A DNA stretch of 64,000 nt, taken from positions 4,331,901 through 4,395,900 of the forward strand of contig JARUPZ010000019.1 of the NCBI GenBank assembly GCA_031213475.1. Direction: 5' to 3'. The notes below the pieces were generated by a model that was not told the DNA's origin, did not search any database, and saw only the letters and a list, made by a program, of their open reading frames with translations. Shown here in pieces: positions 1-10,391 of this stretch; position 1 is the stretch's first letter, and the number at the start of each line of letters is the position of its first letter. Both the position numbers and the translations under genes were made by a program. The DNA is from Nereocystis luetkeana. Its lineage: Eukaryota > Sar > Phaeophyceae > Laminariales > Laminariaceae.

Positions 1-149
1 CTGCTCATACTCACAGTACTCGCAGTATTTGGGCCTCCAGTATTACTCGTACTCCCAGTACTCCAAGTATTTAGGCCGCCAGTACTGCAATACTCTTAAG
101 AGTACGAAGCGTACTCGATACTCCGCTTATACTCGGCGCATGAAGCATA

Positions 150-330
150 CTGGGAGAATCTGTGACACCTGGTTGCTGGTTTCCGTCGATTTTTTCTCAA
201 TTTTCCTCTAGTTGGGAGAATCTGTGACACCTTGTTGTTGGTTTCCGTCGATTTTTTTCTCAATTTTCCTCGAGTTGGGAGAACCTGTGACCCCTGATTG
301 TTGGTTTTCGTCGATTTTTCCTCAATTTTC
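150..330 (+). repeat. Short tandem repeat, about 60 bp unit, 3 copies
   Basis: Three units each contain GGGAGAAYCTGTGACMCC, a TTGKTGGTTTYCGTCGATTT core and a CTCAATTTTC end. Copies start near 152, 213 and 275. Confidence 0.8.
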
Positions 331-409
331 ACCCGAGCGAAACTCTCCATGTTCTTGTTTCGCCCTGATATTTCTCCCCCCCCCCCGATCCCCCCCCCCC
401 TCTAGGGGC

Positions 410-476
410 ATACGACTACGGCCATGCATGAGATCGAGTTCATCTCTCCTATCGAGTACACCCCCCGCCCCCCCCC
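410..476 (+). repeat. Family F 3' fragment
   Basis: Contains CATACGACTACGGCCATGCA, then GAGATCGAG and CTATCGAGTACACC, followed by a C-rich run: the 3' end of the family F retroposon-like unit. Confidence 0.8.
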
Positions 477-478
477 CA

Positions 479-520
479 CGACGACGGCCATGCATGATAA
501 TGAGTACCCCGCCCCCCCCT
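479..520 (+). repeat. Second, diverged family F 3' fragment
   Basis: ACGACGGCCATGCATGATAA then TGAGTACCCC and a C-run. It sits directly after the C-run of the previous fragment. Confidence 0.6.
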
Positions 521-1011
521 CCCCTGCCACCCCTCCCCCCGCCACTATGCCGCCACCGCCTCTAATGCTGCTGTCGGTGCCGATGCCGCCGCCGGGCCCG
601 GACACAGGTGACTTACGGCACGCACATGGCGATAGCGATGGGGATTGGGCTGCTGTTCCTCGGAGGTGGCATGGCTTCCCTGGGAAGAGAAAACGACCAC
701 ATCGCGGCTCTTTTAGCGGCGTTTTTCCCACGGTGAGGCGGGGATGGTGGTACGTATAGTGACAATATCCTGTGGAATATTACGTGTGTAAACCTTGTGT
801 TTTGTTTCTGAAAAAAGAGGGAATGGCGTGATTGGTCTCAAAAGGGTGATCGCAGCCTTCGTGGGGCGGCGCCTTATCAGAGCAAACGCCGTGTAGAAGT
901 GCCGGCGGACGTGGGGGTAGGGACACGAACGGGCCTCCACGCGAGCACGTGATTGCACTTCCGTACCTGTCGGGCTAGCAGCTACTCGTAGCAGCGCTAT
1001 CAAGGCCTACT

Positions 1012-1118
1012 ATTACGGGGGACCATATTAAACAGGACCCACGGTACACACAAAAACCTATACATTTCGCTATTTTTACCAACAATATTTGGTTCTATTT
1101 ACTATGGTCCCCCGTAAT
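1012..1118. mobile_element. Family A palindromic MITE
   Basis: Ends ATTACGGGGGACCATATTAA and its reversed form ATGGTCCCCCGTAAT, with the family's internal AAAAACCTATA block. Flanked by TA. Confidence 0.85.
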
Positions 1119-1407
1119 ATTAATGGGGTAGAGGCAGTACAGCGGTGCCAGTCCCTCTATAGTGCCGGTATACGTCGAAGTGTATGCGGCAGCCAGCAAT
1201 ACTGGCAATATTTATAGCGGCAATCGGCACTAATTACTCCGCACACACTACACTGGTTATTAATAGCCCCGTCTGCGCCAAGCGATCCCACAGGCACTAA
1301 CTACCCAGCCGGCACTACGCTATAGTCAAGTAAAACAACCGATGTAGCACGGTTCTTACGAAAGAGTTTCGCGATTTCAGATAGAGCCATGCCTCTGCAG
1401 GTCCTGT

Positions 1408-1766
1408 AGCATGCCTCTACAGTGCGGTATGTAGTGCGGTGGCATGCCTCTACAGTGCGGTATGTAGTGCAGTAGCATGCTGCTACAGTGCGGTATATAG
1501 TGCGGTAGCGTGTTTCTACAGTGCGGTATATAGTGCGGTAGCATGTCTCTACAGTGCGGTATGTGGTGCGGTAGCATGCTTCTACAGTGCGGTATGTAGT
1601 GCGGTAGCATGCCTCTACAGTGCGGTATGTAGTGCGGTGGCATGCTTCTACAGTGCGGTATATAGTGCTGTTAGCATGCCTCTACAGTGCGGTATATAGT
1701 GCGGTAGCATGCTTCTATAGTGCGGTATATAGTGCGGTAGCATGCCTCTACAGTGCGGTATGTAGT
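1408..1766. repeat. 33 bp minisatellite, about 11 copies
   Basis: Unit GCATGCCTCTACAGTGCGGT plus ATGTAGTGCGGTA (33 bp). Because 33 is a multiple of three, both strands stay open and give an 11-residue periodic peptide (AVACFYSAVYS-like). No start context or conserved non-repeat flank supports a gene. Confidence 0.9.
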
Positions 1767-2717
1767 TCTCTGCGGTGGCACGGCTTTGTCGTGTTCGTTT
1801 CGGCTGGGGCTGGCAGGTCTTGCCTCACAAGGAGGGGTGGGCGGTCATGTTTTCGTCGGCGTTACCCACCACGGCGGTGACACCACGGTGGCAGAGCACG
1901 GCGGTAGCACGGTGGCAGTGATCTGCTTGCGCCACCACATGACGCTTTTTTCGTTTTGCGACAGAGATAGCTCGTCGCTGTATACGTTGGAGTAACACAG
2001 CAGGGCGCTGACGCCTTTTCGGCATGCGATTCATATGCCATGCCAGGCACCTGGTAGTCACTGCTGTACGATTTCACCAGCTGAGATACAATATGCGGTG
2101 AAATCAACCGGGGGCACTGGTAACCTCTGGTTCGTAGGAAAATTCCAGGATTTTTTTACCACAGGTTGGTTTGAATACAGTGTATCCTGTCGAGGGTTTT
2201 ACGCCTATCTTGTAGGCTACAGCAGCAGAACCACGACAGAGTAGCGTCGGGTTTTGTTTGTGCGGCGTTGCGTACGCGTAGCGCAGTTGTCAGGCCCGTC
2301 TGCTCTGCGTGCACGGCGGTACGATCTGCCATCAAGAGCAACACAGCAGTGCCCGGTGGCTTAACTATTGCCACCACCGGTCGAAAAAACAACCTCGCGA
2401 ATGCCCGGCAGTATCGCGAGGCTTGCCCTCTCTACCGGTTACGTGCGCGCGATATGCGCGGAGCAAGCGACATCGTAGTCATCGATACGCGTGCTCTCCG
2501 TGCGTCGATGCTGCACCGTCTCGCCTACAGCTCGTCGCCGCTGCTTCCCTACGAAACACTACGTCTACCCCCAAGCCACCCAACTATGCCCACCGCACCC
2601 ACTTCCACCCTACCCCACCTCACGTCCACCCCAACCTCACCCCACCTTTTACCTCACTCCCCTCGAACCAAATCCAACCCCAGCCCTCCCCACACCCCAC
2701 CCCACCTCACCCGATCC

Positions 2718-3058
2718 AACCCAACCCAACCCAATCCCATCCCACCCAACCCAACCCAACCCAACCCAACCCAACCCCATCCCACCCAACCCAACCCAAC
2801 CCAACCCATCCCACCCAACCCAACCCAACCCAACCCAACCCAACCCAACCCAACCCAACCCAACCCAACCCAACCCAACCCAACCCAACCCAACCCAACC
2901 CAACCCAACCCAACCCAACCCAACCCAACCCAACCCGATCCAACCCAACCCAACCCCATCCCAACCCAACCCAACCCAACCCAACCCAACCCAAACCCAA
3001 CCCAACCCAACCCAAACCCAACCCAACCCAACCCAACCCAACCCAACCCAACCCCCAA
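2718..3058. repeat. (CCCAA)n pentanucleotide satellite, about 65 units
   Basis: Near-perfect CCCAA repeats with occasional CCCAT and CCCGAT units. It ends 43 bp before the APC1 acceptor at 3101. The pyrimidine-rich strand is the sense strand, so it extends the splice-site tract. It creates spurious open frames on both strands. Confidence 0.95.
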
Positions 3059-3101
3059 CTGCGTCGCCTTTTGCCTATTTTTACCGCCACCTTCGCCTTA
3101 G

Positions 3102-6100
3102 ATACCCCGCCTCCGCTGACGACAACCAGTACCACCTCCAGGCCCTGCGGCACCTGTACGTCTTAGCCGTGCAGCGGCGGGGGATAGACGCGCTGGACGT
3201 GGACACCGGAGAAAGCCTCTTCGTTCCCGTCTCTGTCGTCTTGAAGAACAATCCCAGCACGAAACATAGCGCTAAAGATAGCGCTAGCGGTGGTGGTGGT
3301 GGTGGTGGTGATGGTGGTAGCGGCGGTAGCGGTAGTGTTGGTGTTGGTGGCGGCTTGCGAGAGGGGGGCTGTAGAGAGGAGGAAGAGGGGGAAGAAGAGA
3401 TCGAAGGAGGGGCGTCCCTGGTGACGACGCCCTCCCGCCCCCCTGCGAAATTTGGTTACGGTCAGGATGATGGCGGTGGTGGTGGGGGCGGGGGCGGCGG
3501 TGGCGGTGGCGGTGGCGGTGGCGCGGAAGAAGTAGGTGACGGCGGAACGCTTTCTTTCGTCACGCCGTGCATTCTGCCGGACCTGAAGGACGTGCTGAGG
3601 CTGTCGATTAATACGCCTCGTTACTTTCCGGTGGAGCTTGACATCGCTGGAAACCCCGCGGTGGCGGCGGCGCTCGAGGACCGTTGCCGGATCTACGTGA
3701 AGCGGCGGGTGGGCCACCTGTCCTATAAGAACGTGAGTGGTAGTATCTGTAAGAAAATATGAAAATAGGAGGATAGTTTTTTTTTTTTTTTTTTTCATCT
3801 AGGATATAAGAAAATATTGAATTAAGAAGTTAGCAAAACGTCAGAAAATAAGATGATGGTGACGTAAGAACGTCAGCGAAAGGTAAGAAAGTGGTAACGT
3901 AAGAAAGTGAGAAAGTGAGAAAATGAGACAAAGGGTGAAACAAAAAGGCGCGGCGGCGGCGGGCGGTGGTGGTGGCAACGAAGGTGTCTGCAAAAAAAAA
4001 ATGCTGCTGATGCGATGGCGACCGGTTTCATCGCCGCCGCCGCCGCTGCTGCTGCTGCTGCTGCTACCGTCCCAGTCGCCGCTCCGTGTTTGCCCCCCGT
4101 GTATTTGGTGGGAGACTTGGGTGATTGTTGGCTTTTTTCCGTGGTTGCTTGGTGTGTTGGGTGTATTTGGTGGTGGGGAGGGGGGGGGGGGGGGGTTGTC
4201 TTGGGCCTTTGCCTTGTTTGGGCGCAGCGAGAGGCGCATCCCGAGGGTTTCATCGCGGTTGGACCCTCTTCTCCTCCATACGCAGCTCGGTTGTTCCCTT
4301 GTCGAGTTCGGTCTTGTTAATACAGCGAACTAACGTGATACCTGGTATACCTTGTAGTGGTATGTTTTACCTGGTACCTGGTGCGTCGTAGTGACATGTG
4401 ATCATGTGATCCCTCGCACCTGTACGTATTAACCCTCTTAGAACAGCAGTCCCGTTTTGGCAACAAACCACTCAATTTTCCAGTAGTTTGTCCCCAAAAC
4501 GGGACTGCGGTTCTAATTGGGTTAAGAGCATGTTGATATATGTTTAACTTTGTTTTGTTTAACATCACTTTTACTTTCCAGCCTTACTCGTGGTGGAGGT
4601 TTTACCCTCAACGAGTTTCTGGACAAGCCGTGGTCACAGGTGTCCACCCTTCTCCCCCCCGGTACATGCCTATATTTTTTGTCGCGCATAGGGTTCAGCA
4701 TTCCCACTGCTCGTCGATTTTCATCGAATGTAGCTAACTCACGCTCTCGCGCTTTCCGCTAATCAATTTCTTTTTTGCAAGAAAAAGCCACGAGCATGCA
4801 CTCGGTGAGACTTGAACCCACGAAATGATCTTGATAGGCACGCGGACCACCTACCAAGCAACCGGGGACGCCGGCCATACCCGGCACCAGTTGTGTCTGT
4901 ATGTCTTTTGACATGTCATGCCTGGCACCGGACATGCACGTATATCTTGTGACAGGTGGTACCTGGTACTGGACCGGTATATATTTTTACATGTGATACC
5001 TGGCGTATCTAGTGATATCGGGTACCACAATACTTTTTTTTCCTTTTTTCTTTTCTTCTTTTTTTCTATTTTTTTATCCTCCGGCGGATTGGTAAATACT
5101 GGTACCAGGAACCTGGTACATCTTATGATGGTACTGTACCTGGTAGCTCTTACCAGCGGCACAATTTGAATTCGTTTTTAATGCCACCAAAGCTGTGAGA
5201 TCGTTGCCCCCCCGCCCTTGTCTATAGGTTGGGTTGGTGTCGATTGGCAACGACACTGTAAAACATGCCGCTCAGTACGTGAGCTAGACAACCCGGGTAC
5301 CGTTTTTTTTTTTTTTTTTTTTGGCGGTCGCCCACAGCTGGTTGTCGAGTTAGATCATTTGTGCGAGGTAAAGAACTTTTACTCCGCACAAGGGAATTGA
5401 TCGTATCACGTAGTGTTCAAGGTAAGGCACCCAAGAGGCAGTTACATAGTACTCCCATTGCTGTCTCTGGAAACGCCTACACCGGAAATTAAATCAACTC
5501 ATTGAAGCTGTCGTCCATATGCAAGTCCGCCTCAAAAGCGGTTCTTAGTAGGATGCAGCTCACCCTTCATGCGACTCGCCAGACACCTCACGGCGCTTCG
5601 CGCTTGGTGCAAGCAATGTCTGCCTGGTCGGTGAAAACCCGACATGCTCCGTCCCGGCATTGTAGGGATGCGAGGGTCTATGGTCATACGACTACGGCCA
5701 TGCATGAGATCGAGTGCATCTCTCCTATCGAGTACACCCCCCCCCCCCCCCCCCCAATGTCTGCCTGGTCGGTGAAAGCCCGACATGCTCCCTCCCGGCA
5801 TTGTAGGGATGCAAGGGTCAATGCTCATACGGCTACACGGCCATGCATGAGATCGAGTACGTCTCTCCTATCGAGCACACACCCCCCCCGCCCCCCCGCC
5901 CTCGCATTTACCGTCTCTACGACCAACCCGCGTGCGCACCAACCCCTTCCCCCCCCCCCCCCCCCGCGCGCATTATTTTATGCCTCCGCAACACGCAACA
6001 GGACCCGCACGCCCTCCGATCCCTCCTCTTCCAGAGCTACCCGGGAGCGATGGGCTCAGGTCCGTCCTTCGCGTCATCTCTCCACGACAAGAGCCGCGGT

Positions 6101-7547
6101 CAGGGCCACCATCACCACGGTCACGACCACAGCGCGGTGGGCGCTATGGGGGGAGGGGGAGGGGGAGGTGGGGGTGAAGACCTCGTCCAGAGCAAGGCCG
6201 ACTTCCTCTCGACGTTCACGGAGGACCCCCACCTCCTTAATTTCGCCCGACACTTCTGCGACTCTGGTGGCGGCGGCGGCGGGGGCGGCGGGGGCGGGAA
6301 CAGTAACGGTAATGCTGGCGGTGAGGGGGCGGGGGGCGGGAGGGGGTCCGGAATTTCGGCCGGGCGACGGCTCATGCTTGGGGTGGAAGCGCTCGGCGAT
6401 GCCTCCGCGCTCGCGCGCTTCTTCGGCGGCGCCCTGCTGGAGTGCCTGTCGGGGGAGAAGGAGGAGGCGCTGGGTCCGCACCTGTCGCTGTGCCACGCGG
6501 CCGTGACGGCGGAGCACACGGCGGACGTCTCGGCCGCGTGGGACCTCCGGCTGGTCCTGGATTACGGGCGCGGCAGCGTCCTCCAGACGGCGCTAGCCGC
6601 CGCCGCCGCCGCCGCCGCCTCGGCTGCCGAGGCTTCTGGCGATGCCTGTGGCGCCACCGTGACCGCCACCGTCGGACAGAAGGGGACGAACAAGCATGGG
6701 GTGGGGGTGGAGCGTGATGTTGGCAGCGGCGGTGAGGGGAGTGTTGGTGGCAGCGGCGGCGACGGCGGCGGCGGCGACAGCGGCGGTGGTGGTGTTGGTG
6801 GTGGTGTTGGTGGTGGTGACCACGGTCGGTCGGGAGCGCGCGCGGCGGCGGCGGCGGAGGCGGCGGCAGCCGGGAGGGTCCCGGCGGGGAAGGTGACGAC
6901 GGCCGCGGCGGGGCCGGAGCCGGAGCCGGAGCCGCCCTTGCCGTTCGCGCTGCTCCACCCGGACCTCCTGGCGTCTCTGGAGGTGCGCGTGGACACGTTT
7001 TTTTCGTCGCTTGGGTTCTGCGGCGGTGTCGGTGATGGCGTCGGTGACTGCGCTGGCGGCAGGGGAGAACGTCCGCGAGTCGCAGGCTTAGACGGGCGGC
7101 GGGAAGAAGCTGTAGTGGCCGTGGGAGGGAGAGAAAAACGGGGAGGGGGGGGGGGCAGGGGCAGGGGCGGGAGGGGGAGTAGGATGGGGCGCCCACCGAC
7201 ATCTCCAGAGGGATCAGCCCTCTCCGCTTTGGCGTTATCTTAACGGTGGCGACGGTGCCATCGGCCAAATCGGCGGCGGCAACCGCGGCAATATCGGCCA
7301 AGAAGCGGCGGAGGGTCGAGGAGGCAGGCTATTCGGCGCGTACCTCGCGTACTTCGGCGTTCCCGCGCCCGTCGCGCTGGAGCGAGCCCTCGGCTGCAGA
7401 GCAGGAGGGGGGGGGGGAGTCCCACCGGAGGGGCTCGGGCTCGGCGACGCCCCGGCCCTGATGCGGGGGCTGCCCGGGCTGACGCCGTCCGCGTTGCTCA
7501 AGATCACGTCCCCCGCCTGCACACGGGGTGGCAGCATCCAACGGTGA
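3102..7547 (+). CDS. APC1: Anaphase-promoting complex subunit 1, C-terminal part (3 exons, 5' end outside the window)
   Basis: APC1 is the large scaffold subunit of the APC/C ubiquitin ligase, which drives exit from mitosis in the nucleus and cytosol. Exon a is 3102-3732 (acceptor CGCCTTAG, donor AAC|GTGAGT). It encodes YHLQALRHLYVLAV, then DVDTGESLFVPVSVVL, then LPDLKDVLRLSINTPRYFPVEL and YVKRRVGHLSYKN, in the order seen in the C-terminal third of APC1. Exon b starts at 6002 after CAACAG, in matching phase 0, with DPHALRSLLFQS, then DFLSTFTEDPHLLNFARHFC and RLVLDYG; it ends near 7027-7039. Exon c starts at 7209 or 7218 and encodes AYLAYFGVPAPVALERAL, stopping with TGA at 7545. The last donor and acceptor are not fixed exactly. 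Long Gly, Ala and His runs interrupt the conserved blocks and are much longer than in animal or plant APC1. Upstream exons must lie before the window or have been missed. Family assignment is firm; low-complexity borders are inferred. Confidence 0.88.
4429..4525. mobile_element. Family B palindromic MITE (TTAA)
   Basis: TTAACCCTCTTAGAACAGCA at the left and TTCTAATTGGGTTAA at the right; hairpin arms around GTCCCGTTTTGG. TTAA at both edges. Lies in the APC1 intron. Confidence 0.85.
4565..4760 (+). repeat. Family E repeat, about 195 bp
   Basis: Shares ACTTTTACTTTCCAGCCT, then TCTGGACAAGCCGTGG and GGGTTCAGCATTCCCACTGC, up to CTCTCGCGCTTTCCGC, with 50995-51190 and, inverted, with 18070-18325 and 19930-20135. 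Confidence 0.85.
4795..4868 (-). repeat. tRNA-like (SINE-head-like) segment
   Basis: On the minus strand TTGGTAGGTGG resembles an A box and GGTTCAAGTCTC is a good B box 40 bases later. No acceptor stem pairs, so not a functional tRNA. Confidence 0.4.
5226..5756 (+). mobile_element. Family F retroposon-like unit, near full length, poly(C) end
   Basis: Begins TAGGTTGGGTTGGTGTCGAT and ends TATCGAGTACACC plus an 18-nt C-run. The 530 bp body matches 13567-14128 (inverted) and 44557-45050. No long frame and no clear polymerase III boxes. Inserted in the APC1 intron. Confidence 0.85.
5757..5900 (+). repeat. Family F 3' fragment in tandem with the full copy
   Basis: Restarts at AATGTCTGCCTGGTCGGTGA directly after the C-run of the previous unit and again ends ATCGAGCACACACC plus a C-run. 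Confidence 0.8.
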
Positions 7548-8837
7548 TCCATCGGTAATAATCTGGCGACGGTCCGAAAACGGTGAAAAATACGGTAAAT
7601 GACGATGACCCGCCGGTAGTCTGACGATGATTTCGAAGGTATCTGGACGGTGACTCGGCGCTGTCCGTTTCTTGCTGGTTTTTTTTCCGGGGGGGGGCGG
7701 CCTAATTTAGTACTCGCCGGTTCGCCTGACGTTTATTTGTTTCGAAGAACTCGGCTTTTTCGAGACGACAGCAATAATCATGCAACGTCGCTGGCGACGA
7801 CGATGCCCGCCTCTAGACCCCCGACGCCGAAACCGAGTGTTATTTTTCACGATGCCGGCGGTCTCGCCTGAGGCCCCCACCAACACGCCCAAACAGGGCG
7901 TTTGTACGAAGTCGCAAGGGCTTTCTAGAACGAACGGGAGGGGGAGCGAGGAGCGAGCGAGGAGCGAGGGAGGGGGGGGGGGGGGGGGTTGTTCTGGTTG
8001 TCTGTGTTGTCCCCCTGTTTGCTTGTTTTCTTCTACTTTTTGAAGTTTGACAAGTGCTCGTGCGCGTTGGAGACCGATGTTCTGCACGCAGGTGCCACAT
8101 GCTGGTGACGCCAACCGTGCCCCCCCCCCCCCCTCCCCCCACTCCCTCCCGCCATCAGAGATAAGAGCGGAATTAGCGAAGCTAGCATTAAGGTTGTTTG
8201 CGTCGTAGCACGCCTACCGAGTACGCGCTTGGGCGCATGGATGGTCTAATTCGACCACGTAGGGTAGACATATAATTGGCATACCAGGTACCTGGAATAG
8301 TTGGTAGATGCCACTACGTATTTTCGTACTGCTGTTTTTTTTTTCTCGTTCTTTTTCATCCTCCGGTGGATGGGACAAAACTGCTATTAATAGAGCTTGA
8401 GCAACACCAACATTTCCACATCTTATTTTAATTTTTTCTTCGGTATAGATCGCAATCGAAAGAGTAACCTGACCTGCTTTTGATGTACTGCTGCACGTCG
8501 ATCGGTACACTTTTTGCGCTCGACGATTTCTTTCTTTGGTTCATGAAGCTCCAGTCTCAATCTAGCCTGGAGAACTGTTGATGTGTGCATCGTGGTTTAT
8601 ACCTGATATCACGCTGTGGTCTCTATCGTCCATTTTCTTCGTTGAGCGGCAACTATTTTGTTGCGGCATGCTGTGTGTAAATGTTGTTTTATGTGGTGTC
8701 GTGTGGTGTGGGAGGTAGTCCGCCCTGAGCGTGAACTGAACCGGCGTTATGCGCTGATTGTTCGCTCGCTGCCCAGACAGATGATACATTGTTACTGGCA
8801 AGGTACTCGTCGGTGTTACGATTATTCACACGAAGAT

Positions 8838-8944
8838 TTACGGGGGACCATATTAAATAGGACCTACGGTGCACACACAAACCTATATATTTCGCTGTTT
8901 TTACTACCAATATTTGATCCTATTTACTATAGGTCCCCCGTAAA
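8838..8944. mobile_element. Family A palindromic MITE
   Basis: TTTACGGGGGACCATATTAA to GGTCCCCCGTAAAT with the family's central CCTATATATTTCGC block. Confidence 0.85.
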
Positions 8945-9415
8945 TAGAAGAACATTCACCGGTACAGGCAAGAGGTCTTGCGTATGGGTTGGCTTCCGAG
9001 CTTCCTCCCCTCGACTCAGTCTGTACAGCATGCACGAAATCGTAGACAAGCATGAACGTGTGTACATGCGAGTGGTACCAGGTACAACAAGCGGCACCAC
9101 CCCCCTTGCCCCGATAAAATGCCGAAAAGAAAGAATCCCTACTTACTTTTTTTTTAAATAATCGGAAAATCGAAAAATTCAGCCTGCTGTATATACGAAG
9201 GAGAAAGCTCTCCAGTCTCAAGTCTCCCGGTTGAGAAACCTCGTCCGACCCCCGCCCCCCCCCCCCCTCCGGTGCTCCGTCTCGAAAGGGATGCGTGGTC
9301 AATGGTCAAATGCAACGAATGAATTAACCCCCCCCCCCCGCGCGCGCATATATGCGGTTCGATAATACGTCCCTACTAATAGTGTTGGATATCGAATATG
9401 GTGTGAGAATCGAGC

Positions 9416-9527
9416 TATTACGGGGGACCATGGTTAATAGAACCAAATATCGTTAGTAAAAAATGGTAAATATATAGGTTTTCATGTATACCATAGGTCC
9501 TACCATTAACTATGGTCCCCCGTAATA
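9416..9527. mobile_element. Family A palindromic MITE
   Basis: TATTACGGGGGACCATGGTT at the left and ACTATGGTCCCCCGTAATA at the right; TA-flanked. Confidence 0.85.
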
Positions 9528-9997
9528 GATACGATAACGATGGAACAACAAAAAAAACGATTAAAAAAACGATCGGGATACTGGATAGATGGAAGCCTTC
9601 GTTCAGTGCCGGCATGAACAACACGGCAAATACCAGGGAGTGAAGGGCAAAACACGGTCGATAGAGCATACTTCGAAGAATACGATACATCGAAAGTCCG
9701 ACGTTTCGATGCGACACCCAGCACTATTCAATACCCCCTTTTTAATACCCGGTTGCGCCCTCTCCCTGCTCTGGTGTGCTGGGCTGATTCTCCCAGCGTT
9801 TACGCGGTGAGACGACTGCTGTCATGGCATCACAATCATCTCCGCCTGAGAACGCCTCAACTATCTACATTATTTACCGCTGAATGCGCCAGTCCTAGCC
9901 AGCCCAGAGACACTGATCGCTGCGCTGCTGTTGCTGCTGCTGCTGCTGCTGAAGAACATCACGCGAGCGACCGATGTGAGGGCATAAACCAAAGGGC

Positions 9998-10098
9998 CTT
10001 CCTTCCTTCCTTCCTTCCTTCCTTCCTTCCTTCCTCCCTTCCTCCCTTCCTCCCTTCCTTCCCTCCTTCCTCCCTCCCTTCCTTCCTTCCTTCCTTCC
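9998..10098. repeat. (TTCC)n / (CTTC)n microsatellite
   Basis: About 100 bp of TTCC with CTCC variants; the shadow frames on the other strand read GRKEGRKE. Confidence 0.95.
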
Positions 10099-10199
10099 CT
10101 CTCTCGCACGAATGTTTCCCTGGCAATGAGTCCGCCAGGTAGGCACCGAAGTTTACATAATATACCAGGTACCGGTATGTCCTATGCTGCGGACCCACC

Positions 10200-10372
10200 G
10201 TCCGGTGGTTGCCAACGGTCGCTCGATCTCTGACCAGCCAATCGGTCGGTCGAGCTCCGATTGGTCCGTAGTCTAATTCGGTCAGGCTGGTCGGTTGGCA
10301 AGGTCGGTCGGTAGGCTGTCCGGTCGGTGAATCGGTCGGAAGGTTGGTCGCTCGGTCTCTCGGTACGGCTGG
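10200..10372. repeat. GGTC/GGTT-rich degenerate tandem repeat
   Basis: Irregular GGTCGGTCGGT units; ends just downstream of the AKR stop codon. Confidence 0.7.
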
Positions 10373-10391
10373 TACGGCCTCCTTCACTTGT

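Larger units (their letters stand above)
1..3101. other. Non-coding stretch at the left edge (presumed APC1 intron)
   Basis: No convincing exon seen. It holds tandem repeats of a TTGGGAGAA(T/C)CTGTGACACC unit at about 150-330, two family F 3' ends (410-520), a family A MITE (1012-1118), a 33 bp minisatellite (1408-1766) and the CCCAA satellite (2718-3058). If the APC1 gene extends to the left, all of this is intron. Confidence 0.5.
7548..10391. other. Intergenic region between convergent APC1 and AKR genes
   Basis: No exon recognised. It contains two family A MITEs (8838, 9416), G/C homopolymer runs (7970-7988, 8120-8140, 9250-9270), a (TTCC)n tract and GGTC-rich repeats up to the AKR stop codon. 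Both genes end here, so terminators and polyadenylation sites are expected, but no single site could be fixed. Confidence 0.6.

Noticed and set aside
1439-1880. Repeated CYSAV-type open frames
   Set aside because: Produced by the 33 bp minisatellite; no flanking coding sequence.
2268-3762. Long overlapping Pro/Thr/Asn-rich and Gly/Trp/Val-rich open frames on both strands
   Set aside because: They are translations of the CCCAA satellite; only the part after 3102 is conserved APC1 sequence.
6372-7301. Minus-strand open frame of 309 codons rich in Arg and Pro
   Set aside because: Shadow of the GC-rich APC1 exon; no recognisable motif and the opposite frame matches APC1.
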